Shown: positions 12,101 to 23,386 of the stretch, piece after piece
Numbering within the stretch: position 1 is the first letter of the stretch
Layout of the letters: each line of letters starts with the position of its first letter
The notes under the pieces: generated by a model
Database searches by the model: none
Told to the model about the DNA's origin: nothing
The model's input: the letters and a program-made list of their open reading frames with translations, nothing else
Translations under genes and position numbers: made by a program
Source: Amyelois transitella
Taxonomy: Eukaryota > Arthropoda > Insecta > Lepidoptera > Pyralidae
Assembly (NCBI RefSeq): GCF_032362555.1
Contig: NC_083525.1
Coordinates: 8,913,501-8,977,500 of the forward strand
Length of the DNA: 64,000 bases
Reading direction: 5' to 3'

Positions 12101-12851
12101 AAACGAATTTTTGATGTAGTGTGCACGACTTAACTCCATGTGACTACCTGATCTACCCACTCCGGGACAGTTGGACCCTGGGCTATTCCATTTAGGGAGA
12201 ACACACACCTATGCCAAATTTATTTATAAGTATAATAATAATTATGCCATAATTATTAACTTTTATTATCATAGGCGTTTTGTAAAAACAACTGGTAGAT
12301 TGTATCAAAATGGTTCATTTTGTAATTTGTGGAAACCCTGTTAAAATAGGAATAATTTCGTGTGTTTGTTTGTGGCATTAAACTCCCAAACTCAGAAAAC
12401 GAATAATCTTGTGAACGAAAGTTGATTCTTTGTCCTGTTGTTATTGTAATTTAGAATAGACCCCGCAGAATGTTATGTCTGAGTTATGAATGAATTTACT
12501 GAATTAGCAAAAATTGCAGCCAGGCTGTTTTTATAAGACCACCCAACACACAAAATTCGCTTTAATTATTTTAGCCATAAGTCGTAGCCTTAGTTCGGTC
12601 AGCCAACCATACGAAGAAATAATATTTAATAGGTACCTACTTACGCTAAAGCCAATCTCAGTTAATTGTTGAAGTTGGTACCTATCTACTTTGTTTGCTC
12701 CTACCAGATCTGCCCAGTGTTAGTGTTAGTAAGGCTTTCGTAGAGTGCGCACACTGCCTATCTAAGTGACATGTCACTAGTTTGAGAATCGTTAATGCTT
12801 ATTTTAACGCGCGCGGAGTTGCGGTAAACAGATCCCATCAAATATTTCCAG
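9152..12851. other. Stretch between the candidate first exon and the certain exons of the unrecognised gene
   Basis: If 9083-9151 is exon 1 this is a 3.7 kb intron. It contains an abundant-repeat copy (10580-10750, +), a fragment at 11260-11390 (+) and otherwise AT-rich sequence. A second candidate small exon is at 9871-9903 (11 codons, GTAAGT donor, phase 0). The ORF at 10804-10995 shows no coding character. Confidence 0.4.
10580..10750 (+). mobile_element. SINE-like repeat, 5' two thirds
   Basis: From TTTCCGGCACTTAAGAAT to GAATGTGGCC; tail missing. Confidence 0.7.
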
Positions 12852-14913
12852 GAACTCCCGCCTCCAGGCATGTCCCGCACGGTACGCAACGAGCAGTACA
12901 AGGGCGTGGTGGAGAACTTCTCCATCCCGGCGGAGATCCACGAGCGGGATGGCAGGAAGTTCGCCAGCTTCGGCGCCGTGGTGCCCATACATTGCTGCAC
13001 CTCTGAGGAGGTGATAGTTTACTACCCTTAATCTCTAATATTCAGACTTATAGCCGTTTTTCCGCCGAAGATTTCATTAGCGATGCTGTGCATATATTGC
13101 TGTTTTTCTCGTTATGGTGGGTAAAAAATAATAGAAATTGCGTAATGTAATGTCACTTTATCGATAATTAGTAGAAGGTGCGCGAATTTGGGTCTGTTTT
13201 ACGCGCTTCCATGGATGTGCAAAATTATATCTCAACCATTCCAAAATAACTACCTATCAAGAATGCACAACATTAAAATTCCACTTTTCTTTCCGTTTTG
13301 GCATTGTGTAATATCTTAAATAGCTTGCTAAATTCTTAGATCGAAACTTAAAAGTCAAAGTTTAATTTTTTGCAGAATGTAGGCCTCTAGATACGCACGC
13401 CATACAGTAACCTGTCACTTATTACAAATTTGTGGTTTATTTCAAACATAACTACTTATTAAACGGTTTTATTTAGCTCACCCCGTTTGTTTTATTCTTG
13501 GGTCAAATTTAGTAATTCAAATTTTTTTTATAACAGATAGCCGAGCGCGCGAAGACCACGCACCACTATTGCGATGTGTTCACTGAAGAGAAGATGGCGC
13601 CACTGGGAGAACTGGCTTACGTCAGGCTCGACGAGAACACGGCCGAGAAGGTATATCATACAGTTAATGAATGTCTTAAAGTTTCAAATTCTCCATCATT
13701 TACTTTTGGAAATAACGCCTCAAAGGAACTAACTGACTGTAGTACCTACCAAACATACAGCAACAGACTAAGGGAATTCCCTTAGTGACTATATAAATTG
13801 TCCTATTCCTGTAAATATGATTTGATTTTAATTTGATTTAATTGTAATCTCTATTATTATTTAAAAATATAGTAGTTTTTATATAAGTATCTAATGTAAA
13901 AGATTATATTATAAACATTGTAAATTTTGTTTTCAGGTGTTCATAAATCGTAGTAAGAAATTGCTGATGGTGTCGAGCGACGGCCGCATAGCTCAGTGGC
14001 GGTGCGCGCCGAGCTTCGAGTCCAACAACCAGTTCCTGGCCGGCACCCCCGTGGTCAACCAGGACGGGGCCCTGGTCACCGTGGTCACCGCTAAGAAGGG
14101 GAACCATTACGCTGTCTCTACTTTCGAGGTTGGCTTTTATAACTAGATCTATGGTCGGAGGTTTCTTTGAAAGTCCATGTACAAAAAACTGTTTAACAAG
14201 CTTGTTACATTCGTCAACTAAAAATATCACAATAGTCTTTGCTAAGAGAGCATCCTGTGTCTACTTTTTAAGGTTTAACATAGTTAAACCTTAAATAACA
14301 AAGTTTCCATAGATCTATGCTCTGAGGAGGCAAAGGTCCTCATTATATTCCCCGTCAGTCATTTTCTGAAGTGATCGCCTGTGAAAAATATAATCGAATA
14401 AAAACATGACGTTTGGGTTCCCGCCAAAAAGTCTAACCTCCAAGTTCACAACTTTCAAAGTCTGCGCGGGAATACAACCTAATCCATAGACTAAACAACC
14501 TAATTTTTCATAACCAGGGCGAAGGCGGGTACTTCGAGACGTCATCTCTATGGCACACCATCGACCTGGCCGAGGGCCGCGTGGCGTACGGGCTGCACAC
14601 GTTCTCGTCGCGGGAGGAGCTGCGCGCGCACGTGTCGCGGCTGGCGCGCGCGCCCGCGCACGGCGCCCCCGCGCCCGCGCTGTTCCGGGCGCGCCGCCCC
14701 CGGGTCGCCTTGGTGGAAGCCGGCGGGAAGCAACTAGCGCATATTTATCTACAGGTACTTATATACATATATAGTCACGTCTATACCCCTTGCGGGGTAG
14801 ACAGAGCCAACAATCTTAAAAACTTTTTTGATTTTAATAAGTTGTACACACTAAATTTTTTTTCTTTAATTCCCTTTCAGCCTGGAATCGTGTCCGACGT
14901 GGAATATTTGTAA
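12852..14913 (+). CDS. Unrecognised gene, possible trypsin-fold (serine-protease-homologue-like) secreted protein; 5' exon uncertain
   Basis: Exons: 12852-13010, 13537-13650, 13937-14128, 14518-14754, 14881-14913 (TAA). All introns are phase 0 and all have canonical GT/AG; 244 residues, or about 267 with the candidate exon at 9083. I do not recognise the family with certainty. What can be seen: GAVVPIHCC near residue 40, placed like the AAHC of trypsins; FLAGTPVVNQDGALVTVV near 125, placed like GDSGGPVV but with Ala where the catalytic Ser would be; and total length close to a trypsin domain. This suggests an inactive trypsin-like fold, which is only inference. Exon 4 is GC-rich with an Ala/Arg/Pro stretch. 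AATAAA occurs at 15473. Exon reality is well supported by phase closure and GC content; function is unknown. Confidence 0.75.
14760..14824 (-). mobile_element. SINE-like repeat 3' tail fragment right after exon 4 donor of the unrecognised gene
   Basis: TATATAGTCACGTCTATACC and GGGGTAGACAGAGCC. It starts ~6 bp past the exon end at 14754, so the donor GTACTTAT abuts it. Confidence 0.75.
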
Positions 14914-16027
14914 AGTGGTTACCTTTCATCGATATAGTATCATTTAAAGGCGTAAAGGCAGGCATCCTTAAGACTTTTTAAAACCATATATAGCAACTAC
15001 TGCCCCTTTACTCACGATCCTTGAAAGGCAATAAGTCTTCCATCCCTTTCTACCACTCAGTTAACCTCGCAGTTAGAAAGAGAGTGGAAATATCACATTA
15101 GCCTTTTAAGGTTCCTGACTAAGCCTATATCGCACTTATCTACTTTGTTGACGAATGTCATAATCCGATATTATATGAAAAAAAATATATTTATTTTTAT
15201 AATATTATGAAACGATACTTACGATAGCTTAAGCCAACAGTCTCCAGCCAACAAAAAAGCTATTTGTATGTATAACACATTAGATTATGACGCAAATATT
15301 TTTTTAAATTGGTATTTTATTACTAAAGCAAAAGTTTTTACTTTTTAAAATACTTAGGTATCTATTATATTTCTAAACATAATTTATTCAGTGTGCTTTT
15401 GATGTTAGACATTGTTTAAATTTTTAAGTACTTTTTAATGTATTATATTACATTATTTTACTAACATTTTGTAATAAAAAAGATCATGAAACAATATTCT
15501 TAATTAAAAGGATATAAATAAAATATGAAAGAAAAAAATTAACTTGCTAACCTAACAATATACACGTTTTTGTAAATTTTTTTATATTTTCTTGTCAATA
15601 AAACAAGTTTTAAATTTTTTAATTTTATTTTTAATTTATAGTAAAAAAAACATCACCTTTCTGTACAATATAATACGTTTTTGTCACTGGCACGTAAAAA
15701 TACTATAACAGTACCTAAAAAACGACTCAATATAAATAACACCCTTGCATCCAATCACCAAAACATTATTATAAAGCTATATCACATTAATATTAATTAA
15801 CATTTAACAAACTCAGGCAATTCATACTAATTACACAGAAATAAAATTACACCTACGGCTGAATTGAGTACGTTCTCCTTTTTAAAGTTGGTTAAAAAAT
15901 TGTATTTCTATGTCTGACCTTAGAGTAAACGACTGGAAAGTGACACAGTGTAATTTCAAATTGTTCAAAAAATCAGTCGTATCCGCTACGCACTCTTCGC
16001 AATATCAGTTCAAAGTGAGTCAGTCAG
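14914..16027. other. Convergent 3' region between the unrecognised gene and PEX12
   Basis: AT-rich, no ORF of note. It should hold the 3' UTRs of both converging genes; AATAAA on + at 15473. I see no mobile element in it. Confidence 0.6.
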
Positions 16028-19000
16028 TCAGTCAATGTAGAGTCTGACGAGCTCTCTGTCGGAGGCGGGGCAGCGGGTGACGGGGCAGGCAGAGTGCTGC
16101 CGCACGTGCCGAGAGATGCAAACGTAGCAGAAGATGTAGCTATAATAAATAAATACATACATATATACTTCCTACTGGCTTTAGTCCCGGTTTTATCACG
16201 TCTATATCTTTGCGGGATTGACAGAGCCAAAAGTCTTGAAAGTCTGACAGGCCACGTTCAGCTGTTTGTCGTAATGATAGAATTGAGATTTAAATAGTGA
16301 CAGGTTGCTAGCCCAACGCCTAAAAGATAAATCCCAAGTTTATGAGCCTATCTCTTAATCGCCTTTAACGACATCCATAGGCAAGAGATGGAGTGATCCT
16401 ATTCTTTTTTCTATTGATGCCGTGTATCACGCAAAAGTAGAAACTGTTTAAAAATAAAAGAGCCTCACTTACGGTGAGGGAAAACATCGTGAGCAAAACC
16501 TGCACATTCAGGCAACTGGATGTGTAACCATGATCGATCCAATACGGGTCAGGTTCCCCTGCAAAGGTTGCGGAGGTCAGATGGGAGTCGCTTCGTGTAA
16601 AAACCTGACTCACCCGATCCATGGTCACAGGCACACCCCGGGCTCCTCTCCAGAGTGGTGAGGATGCAACCGGGACTAAAGCCAGGCAGGAGACTTATTA
16701 AAAACTAAAAAAAATGAACGACAGAGAAAGAATAGTGCCGTGTGGTTCCTGGCACCAATACAAAAAAGAACCACTCCATCTCTATCCCATGGATGTCGTA
16801 AAAGGCGACTAAGAGATAGGCTTACAAACTTGGGATCCTTTTTTAAGGCGATGGGCCAGCAACCTGCCACTGTTTGAATCTCAATTCTATCATTAAGCCA
16901 AACAGCTGAACGTGGCCATTCAGTCACTTTCAAGACTGTTGGCTCTGTCCACCCCGCAAGGGATATAGACGTGACCATATGTATGTAGAGAAAGAGTAGG
17001 ATAGTTACCCGGACACCGGCAGCACGGTGGGGATCCTCCACGCGCGCCGGCACAGCGGACAGCGGTTCTTGTGAGCGGCCGGCTGCGGTCGCTAAAACAA
17101 TTTGTACACATACATACATACATATAATCACGCCTCTTTCCCGGAGGGGTAGGCAGAGACAACCTCTTTCCACTTGCCACGATCTCTGCATACTTCCTTC
17201 GCTTCATCCACCCTTTACCAGGACGTCCTTAATTTTGTACATAGAAACTTATATAGAATACTAGCTGTCCCGGCAAACGTTTTGCCATATAAAAATAATT
17301 TATTATAAAATATAAGTAGTATCGTTGAGTTAGTATCTCGTAACATAAGTCTCGAACTTACTTCGAGGCTAACTCAATCTGTGTAATTTGTCCCGTATAT
17401 ATTTATGATATTTATTTATTTATTATTATTTATAAATAATTTTTAGGTAATTTCTATTTAAAAAAAAATTAAGGGTGGACAACCCTAAGCACTAAGGTGT
17501 ATGTTTTCAGACCTACTCAATATGCTCACAAATTTTCATGAGAGTCGGTCAAGCCGTTTCGGAGTACGGGAACGAACATTGTGACACAAGAATTTTATGT
17601 ACGAGTATATATAATATACATGATTATTACCTATTATCACTTCGATTACACTTTCGCTCTGCAGTTTATTCGTTCTTTTTTGCACAACTTTCATGAAACC
17701 TTGTAAGTTCATTAACTGTGTTGTGCGCCAATAAATAAATAAACATTGGTCATTGGTCCTTCGGGCCGGATTCGGCGGTTGGATACGCTATTGTGCGCCG
17801 TCGAATATCGACAAGGCCACTTATACATATAAATAGTGGTAGTGGATTTAATTGGACTTATGTTGACGTCAATAAGTGATACCTGGTATCCAATTTAGAA
17901 AATAAATCTCTTCAGTTCTATTCTATTGACGGCCTCGGTAGTGCGCTTGTCTGTGAAACCAGAGGTCCCGGGTTCGAATCCCGGCCACTGCATGATGAGA
18001 AACGGTCTTTCTCTGATTGGCCTGGGATATTTATCTTTACAAGTATTTACCACAAAATATAATATCGTTGAGTTAGTATCTCGTAACACAAGTCTCAAAT
18101 TAATTACGAGGTTAATTGAATCTGTGTAATTTCCGTATCGCACACACGCGACTGAGGCATTAAGCGGGAGGTGATCAACAGCGTGGTGACTATGGGTAAA
18201 ATCCCCCAATTCTTGAGAGGCCTTAGTCCTGTCGTATTATCTATACCTACTAATATTATAAAGCTGAAGAAGAGTTTGCTTGTTTGAACGCGCTAATCTC
18301 AGAAACTACTGGTTCGAATTAAAAAAATTCTTTTTCTGTTTAATAGACCATTTATCGAGGAAGGCTTTAGGCTATTTAACATCACGCTGCAACTATTAGG
18401 CGCAAATAAATAATGGAAAATGTGAAAACAACGAGTAAAATTATTAATCCTTGAGGGCTTCAATGATGCCCAAAATAACTATTCCACGCGGGCGAAGTCG
18501 CGGGCACAGCTAGTCGTAGTACATGAGGTGTATGAATGCTGTAGAAGTGTACCTGCGGCGGGGGGGGCGCCGGCAGCCCCGCGGCGGGCGCCCCGCGCGC
18601 CTCCCACCAGCGCAGGAACTGCACGGCGAAGGCGCCGTACTCCACCGCGCCCAGGCACAGCGCGCCCAGCATCGGGAACGTTAGCGCGGCGCTGCTGTTA
18701 TGGCGAAAAAAAAAACAACTTTATACAATTTTCTATATACTTTATGAAATAAAATTGTAATCGATCGTTAAATACGAGGGCGACACTGAAAGTTTTTAGA
18801 ACTGGCCATTTGTTATATATGTATATAATAAAAAAATGAATTTGGATTTCAAAAATGGAACTCTTTAGCAATAATAATGAGTAAAAATTTCATTCAATTG
18901 TCATTATTTTAGCAATTTGGCGGCAAAGTGAAAATAATTCGTGCCAAAAATATGAATTTAACGCGAGAAAATTTTGGTGCAATGATTTTTTATGAATTTC

Positions 19001-22000
19001 GGTGTGAGTTAACTCAACAAGAAAGTTACAATAGCCTTCTATTGGTCTTTCATAATGAAGCCCCATCTCGTGCCACTGTTTACAACTGGTTCAATGAATT
19101 TAAGCGTGGTCGGTCTAATCTCACCGATGATCTGCGTGAGGGACGGCCTTCTACGGCGACGACTGAAGAAAACGTCAGTGTTGTGCGGCGTATGATAGAG
19201 GCTGACAAAAGAGTTACCTATCAGCAGATTCGGACAAGTCTAGGCATTGGTATGAGCCAAATCCATAAAATCCTCCATGAACATTTAGAGGTCAGGAAGC
19301 TTTGTGCCCGGTGGATACCCCATATTTGACTGAGACCCAAAAACTCCGTCGTGTTAATTGGTGCCGTGATATGATTTAAAATTTAACGGAGGTGACTCAA
19401 ATGCCGCATTCGACATACGGGTGACGAAAGTAAAAGAAAAACTTCGCGGTAAACGTTTTGTGAACGCTGAGGAAGCAGTCGCTGCGTTTGTAAGGGCCGT
19501 CGAAGAGACACCTAAGGAAGAGTGGGCAAGGTGCTTCTCCCAATGGTTCCATCGGCTGCAGCGATGTATTGACGTAAAGAGACACTATTTTGAAAAGATA
19601 TAATAAAACTAGTATTATAGTAGAATGCTCAGTTTTTGATTTTCTAAAAACTTTCAGTTTGACCTTCGTATTGTCATGATACTGCTGCAAATAGCGACAG
19701 CAGGTTGCCATCCCATTGATGCTATGGGGGATCAATGTATGACCGATAAAAGCCAAGAAGACTGTCCGTCTGTCAGTCAGTTTTATGCGACGGAAAGCAA
19801 TTTCAACTCACCCAAAGTTCCCCGTGACCATGTTCCTGAAGAGATCGGACCAGGTGTGATCGTCGGGCTGCGGCGCGGGCGGCGGCGCGTGTTTCAGCGA
19901 CAGACCTGGAGAGTTTCATTATAATGCGGCGACATCGCTTACGTCACACGCCATCAGCCAATCACAGCGCATTCGGCATTTAAAATCAGAGTTTCTACGG
20001 ATTGGAACATAAATCTTTGATTCAACATCGACTGTCGCTTTGTTCCACAGGCATAACACCTAGCCTGACGGAAGATCTTCCCTTTGGTGGCAGTCGAGCC
20101 CTAATCATTGCTTTCGCTACAATTAGTTTACTTCCATCATAAGACCCAGCTCAAAACAACAATAGGGTCTTGTGATTGTCTGTCTTCCCCGTAAGGGATA
20201 AAAACGCGGTATACATTACCTACCCATAAACATACTCAATTCTATCTTAAAGTCGTTCAGCCGTACCGTGTGGTTCCCGGCACCAGTGCAAAAAAAGAAT
20301 AGGTCCTATTCTACTCCATCTCTTTCCCATGGATATCGTAAAAGGCGACTAAGGGATAGGCTTATAAACTTGGGATTCTTTTTTTAGGCGATGGGTTAGC
20401 AACCTGTCCCTATTTGAATCTCAATTCTATCATTAGGCTAATTCTATCCTAAGCTAAATAGCTGAACGTGGCCATTCAGTCATTTCAAGACTGTTGGCTC
20501 TGTCTACCCCGCAAGGGATATAGACGTGACCCTATGTATGTATGTAAGTCGTACAGCTGAACGTAGCTTTACAGTGTTTTCAAGACTGTTGGCTACAAAG
20601 TATGTGTATACATTACCCAAGACCGCGAGCAGCGGGTCGGGGGCGGCGCCCCGCGTGAGGAAGGCGCCCCACCGCAGCAGCCGCCACGCCGACCACGACA
20701 TGTGCGCTACGCCGTACACCACCACAGCCGCGTGGCGCAGGCGGTCCTTAAAGCATATTTGGAAATTAAAAGTACTTCTACATATTATGGGGGTCCAAAT
20801 ACGTAATAGGTTACGTAAATCTACCATAAGCGATACCTTGTATCCTATTTTGATTACACCATGATCTAAACTATAACAAGATTATGAGAGACTCGTGTCT
20901 TACTAACCCACATACTACATAAGACATAACGAAAGATGTGTTTAAAAACAACAAGAATGTCAAGAGAACCAACAATGAGTTTGACTGAAGTGAATGATGT
21001 ATGTAGACGATGCGAAAGTGGTGTGATTTTACATATAATCACGTCTAAATCCCTTGCGGGGTAGACAGAGCCAACAGTTTTGAAAAGACTGATAGGCCAC
21101 GTTCAGCTGTTTGGCTTAATGATTATTTATTTGTTCATTTATATTATCACGTTTATATCCCTTGCGGGGAAGACAGAGCCAATAGTCTTGAAAGACTAAG
21201 AGACCACGTCCAGCTGTTAGGCTTATTGGTATAATTGAGGTTCAAATAGTGACAGGTTGCTAGCCCATCGCCTTAAAGAAGAATTCCAAGTTTATAAGCC
21301 TATCCCTTAGTCGCATTTTACGACATCCGTGGAAACAAGATGGAGTGGTCCTATTCTTTTTTTTATTGGTGCCAGGAACCACACGGTACGCGATTTTATG
21401 TATGTAAGAAATTTAAAAAAAGCTAATGCTCATAATTACCTTTCCCAACCGACCGTCCTCTTCATCTTCTCTCCACTTATCAATAACAGTCTCCAACTTG
21501 TCTTTCAAATACGGCAGGAGCACCAACACGGCCAGAGAAGCCTGCTCGAGACCAGGTGGGAGTCGGTGGTGGCCCGAGCTGAACTCTCCACTGACGGAGA
21601 CTGGCACTCGGAGCAGGCCGTAGAAACTCTCCGAGAATGATGCCGCTGGATTCATCAAAATCAATGTTTTATTCAGAAAATAGGACTTTGCAGGCACTTT
21701 TTCAGTCGTTTAACATAACACCTGTATTGCAAAAATATTTGGAAGTAAATTGTGTCCGATAATGTGTTGTTCTTTAATGGTCCACTATGTGTAGGGTACA
21801 TACATGAAGTCACGTCTATATCCCTTGCAGGGTAGACAGAGCTAACAGTATTGAAAAGGCTGATAAGCCATATTATTTGGCTTAATTATAAAATTGAGAT
21901 TCAAATAGCGACAACAGGTTGCCATCCCATTGATTAAAAGAAAAATCCCAAGTTCTCTTCTCTTTTTATTGGTGCCGGGAACCACACGGCATGTGTAGGC

Positions 22001-23386
22001 TATGCTATATAAATTATATGTATACAAAAGGTTTTGGGGTCAATTTTAATAGTAATATTTTTTCAGTTTGCCTGGGGGTCTAATCACAAACCTTGACAAG
22101 GCATATGTCTCATCTACTCTCTCTTTCTATATCCTTGGTCAGCTGAAAATATCGAAAGTGAGAGCAGATCATGCTTTGTCATTGTTTGTAAATAAAAGGG
22201 TTGTGCCTTTTAAATTTGTACCTATTAAATGTGGTTGAAAAAAATTATTTAGAAACTGGTATCCAAACATTGAGGCTACTTCCATATGATTTGTCCAAAA
22301 ATGAGAGCAAACATAGCTCACCATAATGCTTGAGGTAATGATACTGCAGACAGCAGTCAAACAGCAAATAAAGTTCATCGTACCATCTCTCGCACCACCC
22401 GCACTTGTTGGGGTACACGGCGGCTAGGTACTGAAATGGAACAGTTCATTACTGAGTGGTGTCAAAGTCATCCGAACCTCTACACAAAACGGCCAGTAAG
22501 AAAAATCTTACTATGACTAAACTTTCGAATCAAGTAAGGCTACATTTTATTAAGTTGTCAATAGTCCAACTGAGTAAAATTTGGGTGAAGGAAATTACCA
22601 CATAAGTAAAGCCGAGAAACAGACCTGGTGAGTCATGGTTAAATAGTAAATGGGCCATATTTTAACCCTTCTTCCTTCTCTACGAAAGGTTTTAAATAAA
22701 ATTATTTAAGACTGATTTATTACAATTTACAAAGTTTGCAAGAGTTTGTGAACTTGTAAAGAAAGAAAGAATGTTTATTTGGTACATTTAAACATATCAA
22801 GAATAGAAATTTTAAACCTATAACAAGTTTTGTACATAAATGGTCTTCACCAATAATTTATTTATTTTGTCCCTCATCATTTATCATAGTAGGTATATAC
22901 CCAAATGCTGGTTGTCTGGTGAAAAGTAAAATAAACAATAAAGCTGCTCTCTAGGTACAATTACTAATATTGCTAGCTTGTTTTACAATAAAAATAAATA
23001 TTACAGATTAAAAATTAAGAAATTGAAGTTGCTTATTGTAATTTATTATATCATGCAGGATTATGAAACTAATAGCATACAAGTGTAATTTAACGTCTAT
23101 ACATCATTTGTATGTAGATATCTCTAAAATAAAATTTATAATTCGAGAACTGTTAAAAAACTACTATCAAAACATTTGAACTTTTCTCAAATTGTCCTAT
23201 GTTTATGATATAGTACACCTAACCTATAACGTAATATTTTTCTCCTTGTATTGCTGCAATACTTACTTCCACTAGTTTTTTGAGTGCTGGCTTCACTGTA
23301 GCGCCCAGGGCTTCTTGAGCAGTGACCTGGAAGATTGAAGGAGTCCCCTGGAGGGTCCTCGTCAAATGAGCCGCGTATACGGCCAT
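16028..23386 (-). CDS. PEX12: Peroxin-12, peroxisomal membrane RING-type E3 ligase subunit
   Basis: Exons on -: 23386-23267, 22430-22322, 21645-21440, 20746-20617, 19905-19812, 18694-18553, 17091-17009, 16139-16028 (stop); 331 residues with phases closing throughout. PEX12 with PEX2 and PEX10 forms the membrane ubiquitin ligase that recycles the import receptor PEX5. Matches along the length: TPSIFQVTAQ near the N-terminus, CGWCERWYDELYLLFD, ASFSESFYGLLRV, LAVLVLLPYLKDKLE, FAVQFLRWWE then a Pro-rich APPPPQ, and a C-terminal RING-like domain CPLC (278-281), FCYVC (299-302), RQHSACPVTRCP, LVRLYID end. As in the family, the RING is incomplete compared with a classic one. Human PEX12 is 359 residues. 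The introns are full of retroelements, and intron 5 carries a mariner relic. Exon 6 has a tandem acceptor (18695/18692). Confidence 0.95.
16191..16433 (-). mobile_element. SINE-like repeat in PEX12 intron 7
   Basis: Full-length but diverged at the tail. Confidence 0.7.
16474..16686 (+). repeat. Second interspersed repeat family (~215 bp), reference copy
   Basis: Order: GAAAACATCGTGAGCAAAAC, TGCACATTCAGGCAACTGG, TTGCGGAGGTCAGATGGGAG, TCGCTTCGTGTAAAAACCTG, GAGGATGCAACCGGGAC. Other copies: 1455-1601 (+), 4340-4503 (-), 33812-34006 (+), 47224-47410 (-), 58620-58805 (-) and fragments at 31243-31297 and 48985-49016. I see no tail, no ORF and no clear terminal repeats, so its class is open. Confidence 0.7.
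16735..16988 (+). mobile_element. SINE-like repeat in PEX12 intron 7, tail beside exon 7
   Basis: Full length with hairpin at 16736; the ATGTATG tail ends ~20 bp from the PEX12 exon 7 donor at 17008. Confidence 0.8.
17104..17235 (-). mobile_element. LINE 3' tail fragment beside PEX12 exon 7
   Basis: Minus-strand reading matches the LINE end (KDVLVKG, then the CTACCCCTCCGGGAAAG tail and ATGTATG repeats). The tail ends ~13 bp from the PEX12 exon 7 acceptor at 17092. Confidence 0.7.
17928..18140 (+). mobile_element. tRNA-derived SINE
   Basis: tRNA-like head with pol III box B GGTTCGAATCC at ~17970, followed by the unrelated body TGAGTTAGTATCTCGTAAC and ATCTGTGTAATTTCCGTA. Distinct from the abundant repeat. 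Body fragments recur at 17290-17400 and, inverted, at 43365-43430. Confidence 0.8.
18240..18513 (+). mobile_element. Helitron-like non-autonomous element
   Basis: Starts TC after A and ends CTAG before T (A|TC...CTAG|T). Hairpin-like CGCGGGCGAAGTCGCG lies 11 nt before the CTAG. The 5' end reads TCTATACCTACTAATATTAT. 274 bp. Confidence 0.65.
18775..19668 (+). mobile_element. Internally deleted mariner (Tc1/mariner) element
   Basis: Bounded by TA target duplications (18773-18774, 19669-19670) and inverted ends: CGAGGGCGACACTGAAAG on the left, and the complement of CTTTCAGTTTGACCTTCG on the right. At 894 bp it is shorter than the ~1.3 kb of full mariners. It lies in PEX12 intron 5, ~80 bp from the exon 6 acceptor. 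Confidence 0.92.
18928..19603 (+). pseudogene. Mariner transposase remnant (N-terminal DNA-binding part plus C-terminal end, catalytic middle missing)
   Basis: 18928-19329 encodes the N-terminal helix-turn-helix region (NEAPSRATVYNWFNEF, GRPSTATTEENV, RVTYQQIRTSLGIGMSQI) and then stops. 19421-19603 encodes the usual C-terminal end (EEWARCFSQWFHRLQRCI). The region that should carry the D,D34D catalytic triad is deleted, so the element cannot encode active transposase. Confidence 0.9.
20263..20547 (+). mobile_element. SINE-like repeat in PEX12 intron 4
   Basis: Full length, with a short internal duplication near 20430-20460 (ATTCTATC repeated). A second 3' fragment at 20551-20596 ends ~20 bp from the exon 4 donor (20616). 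Confidence 0.8.
21141..21389 (-). mobile_element. SINE-like repeat in PEX12 intron 3
   Basis: Full length. A 3' half copy in the same direction precedes it at 21030-21118. Confidence 0.8.
21803..21992 (-). mobile_element. SINE-like repeat with internal deletion in PEX12 intron 2
   Basis: Tail and 5' hairpin are present; about 60 bp around the GGCGACTAAGGG part are missing. Confidence 0.7.

Noticed and set aside
16676-17207. Two overlapping minus-strand ORFs of 171 and 95 codons
   Set aside because: They run through a SINE-like copy and PEX12 exon 7 in the wrong frames. Only the frame with CPLC is coding.
17895-18209. 104-codon minus ORF and 67-codon plus ORF
   Set aside because: Both translate the tRNA-derived SINE (the GFEPGTSG motif is the reverse of box B) and are not genes.
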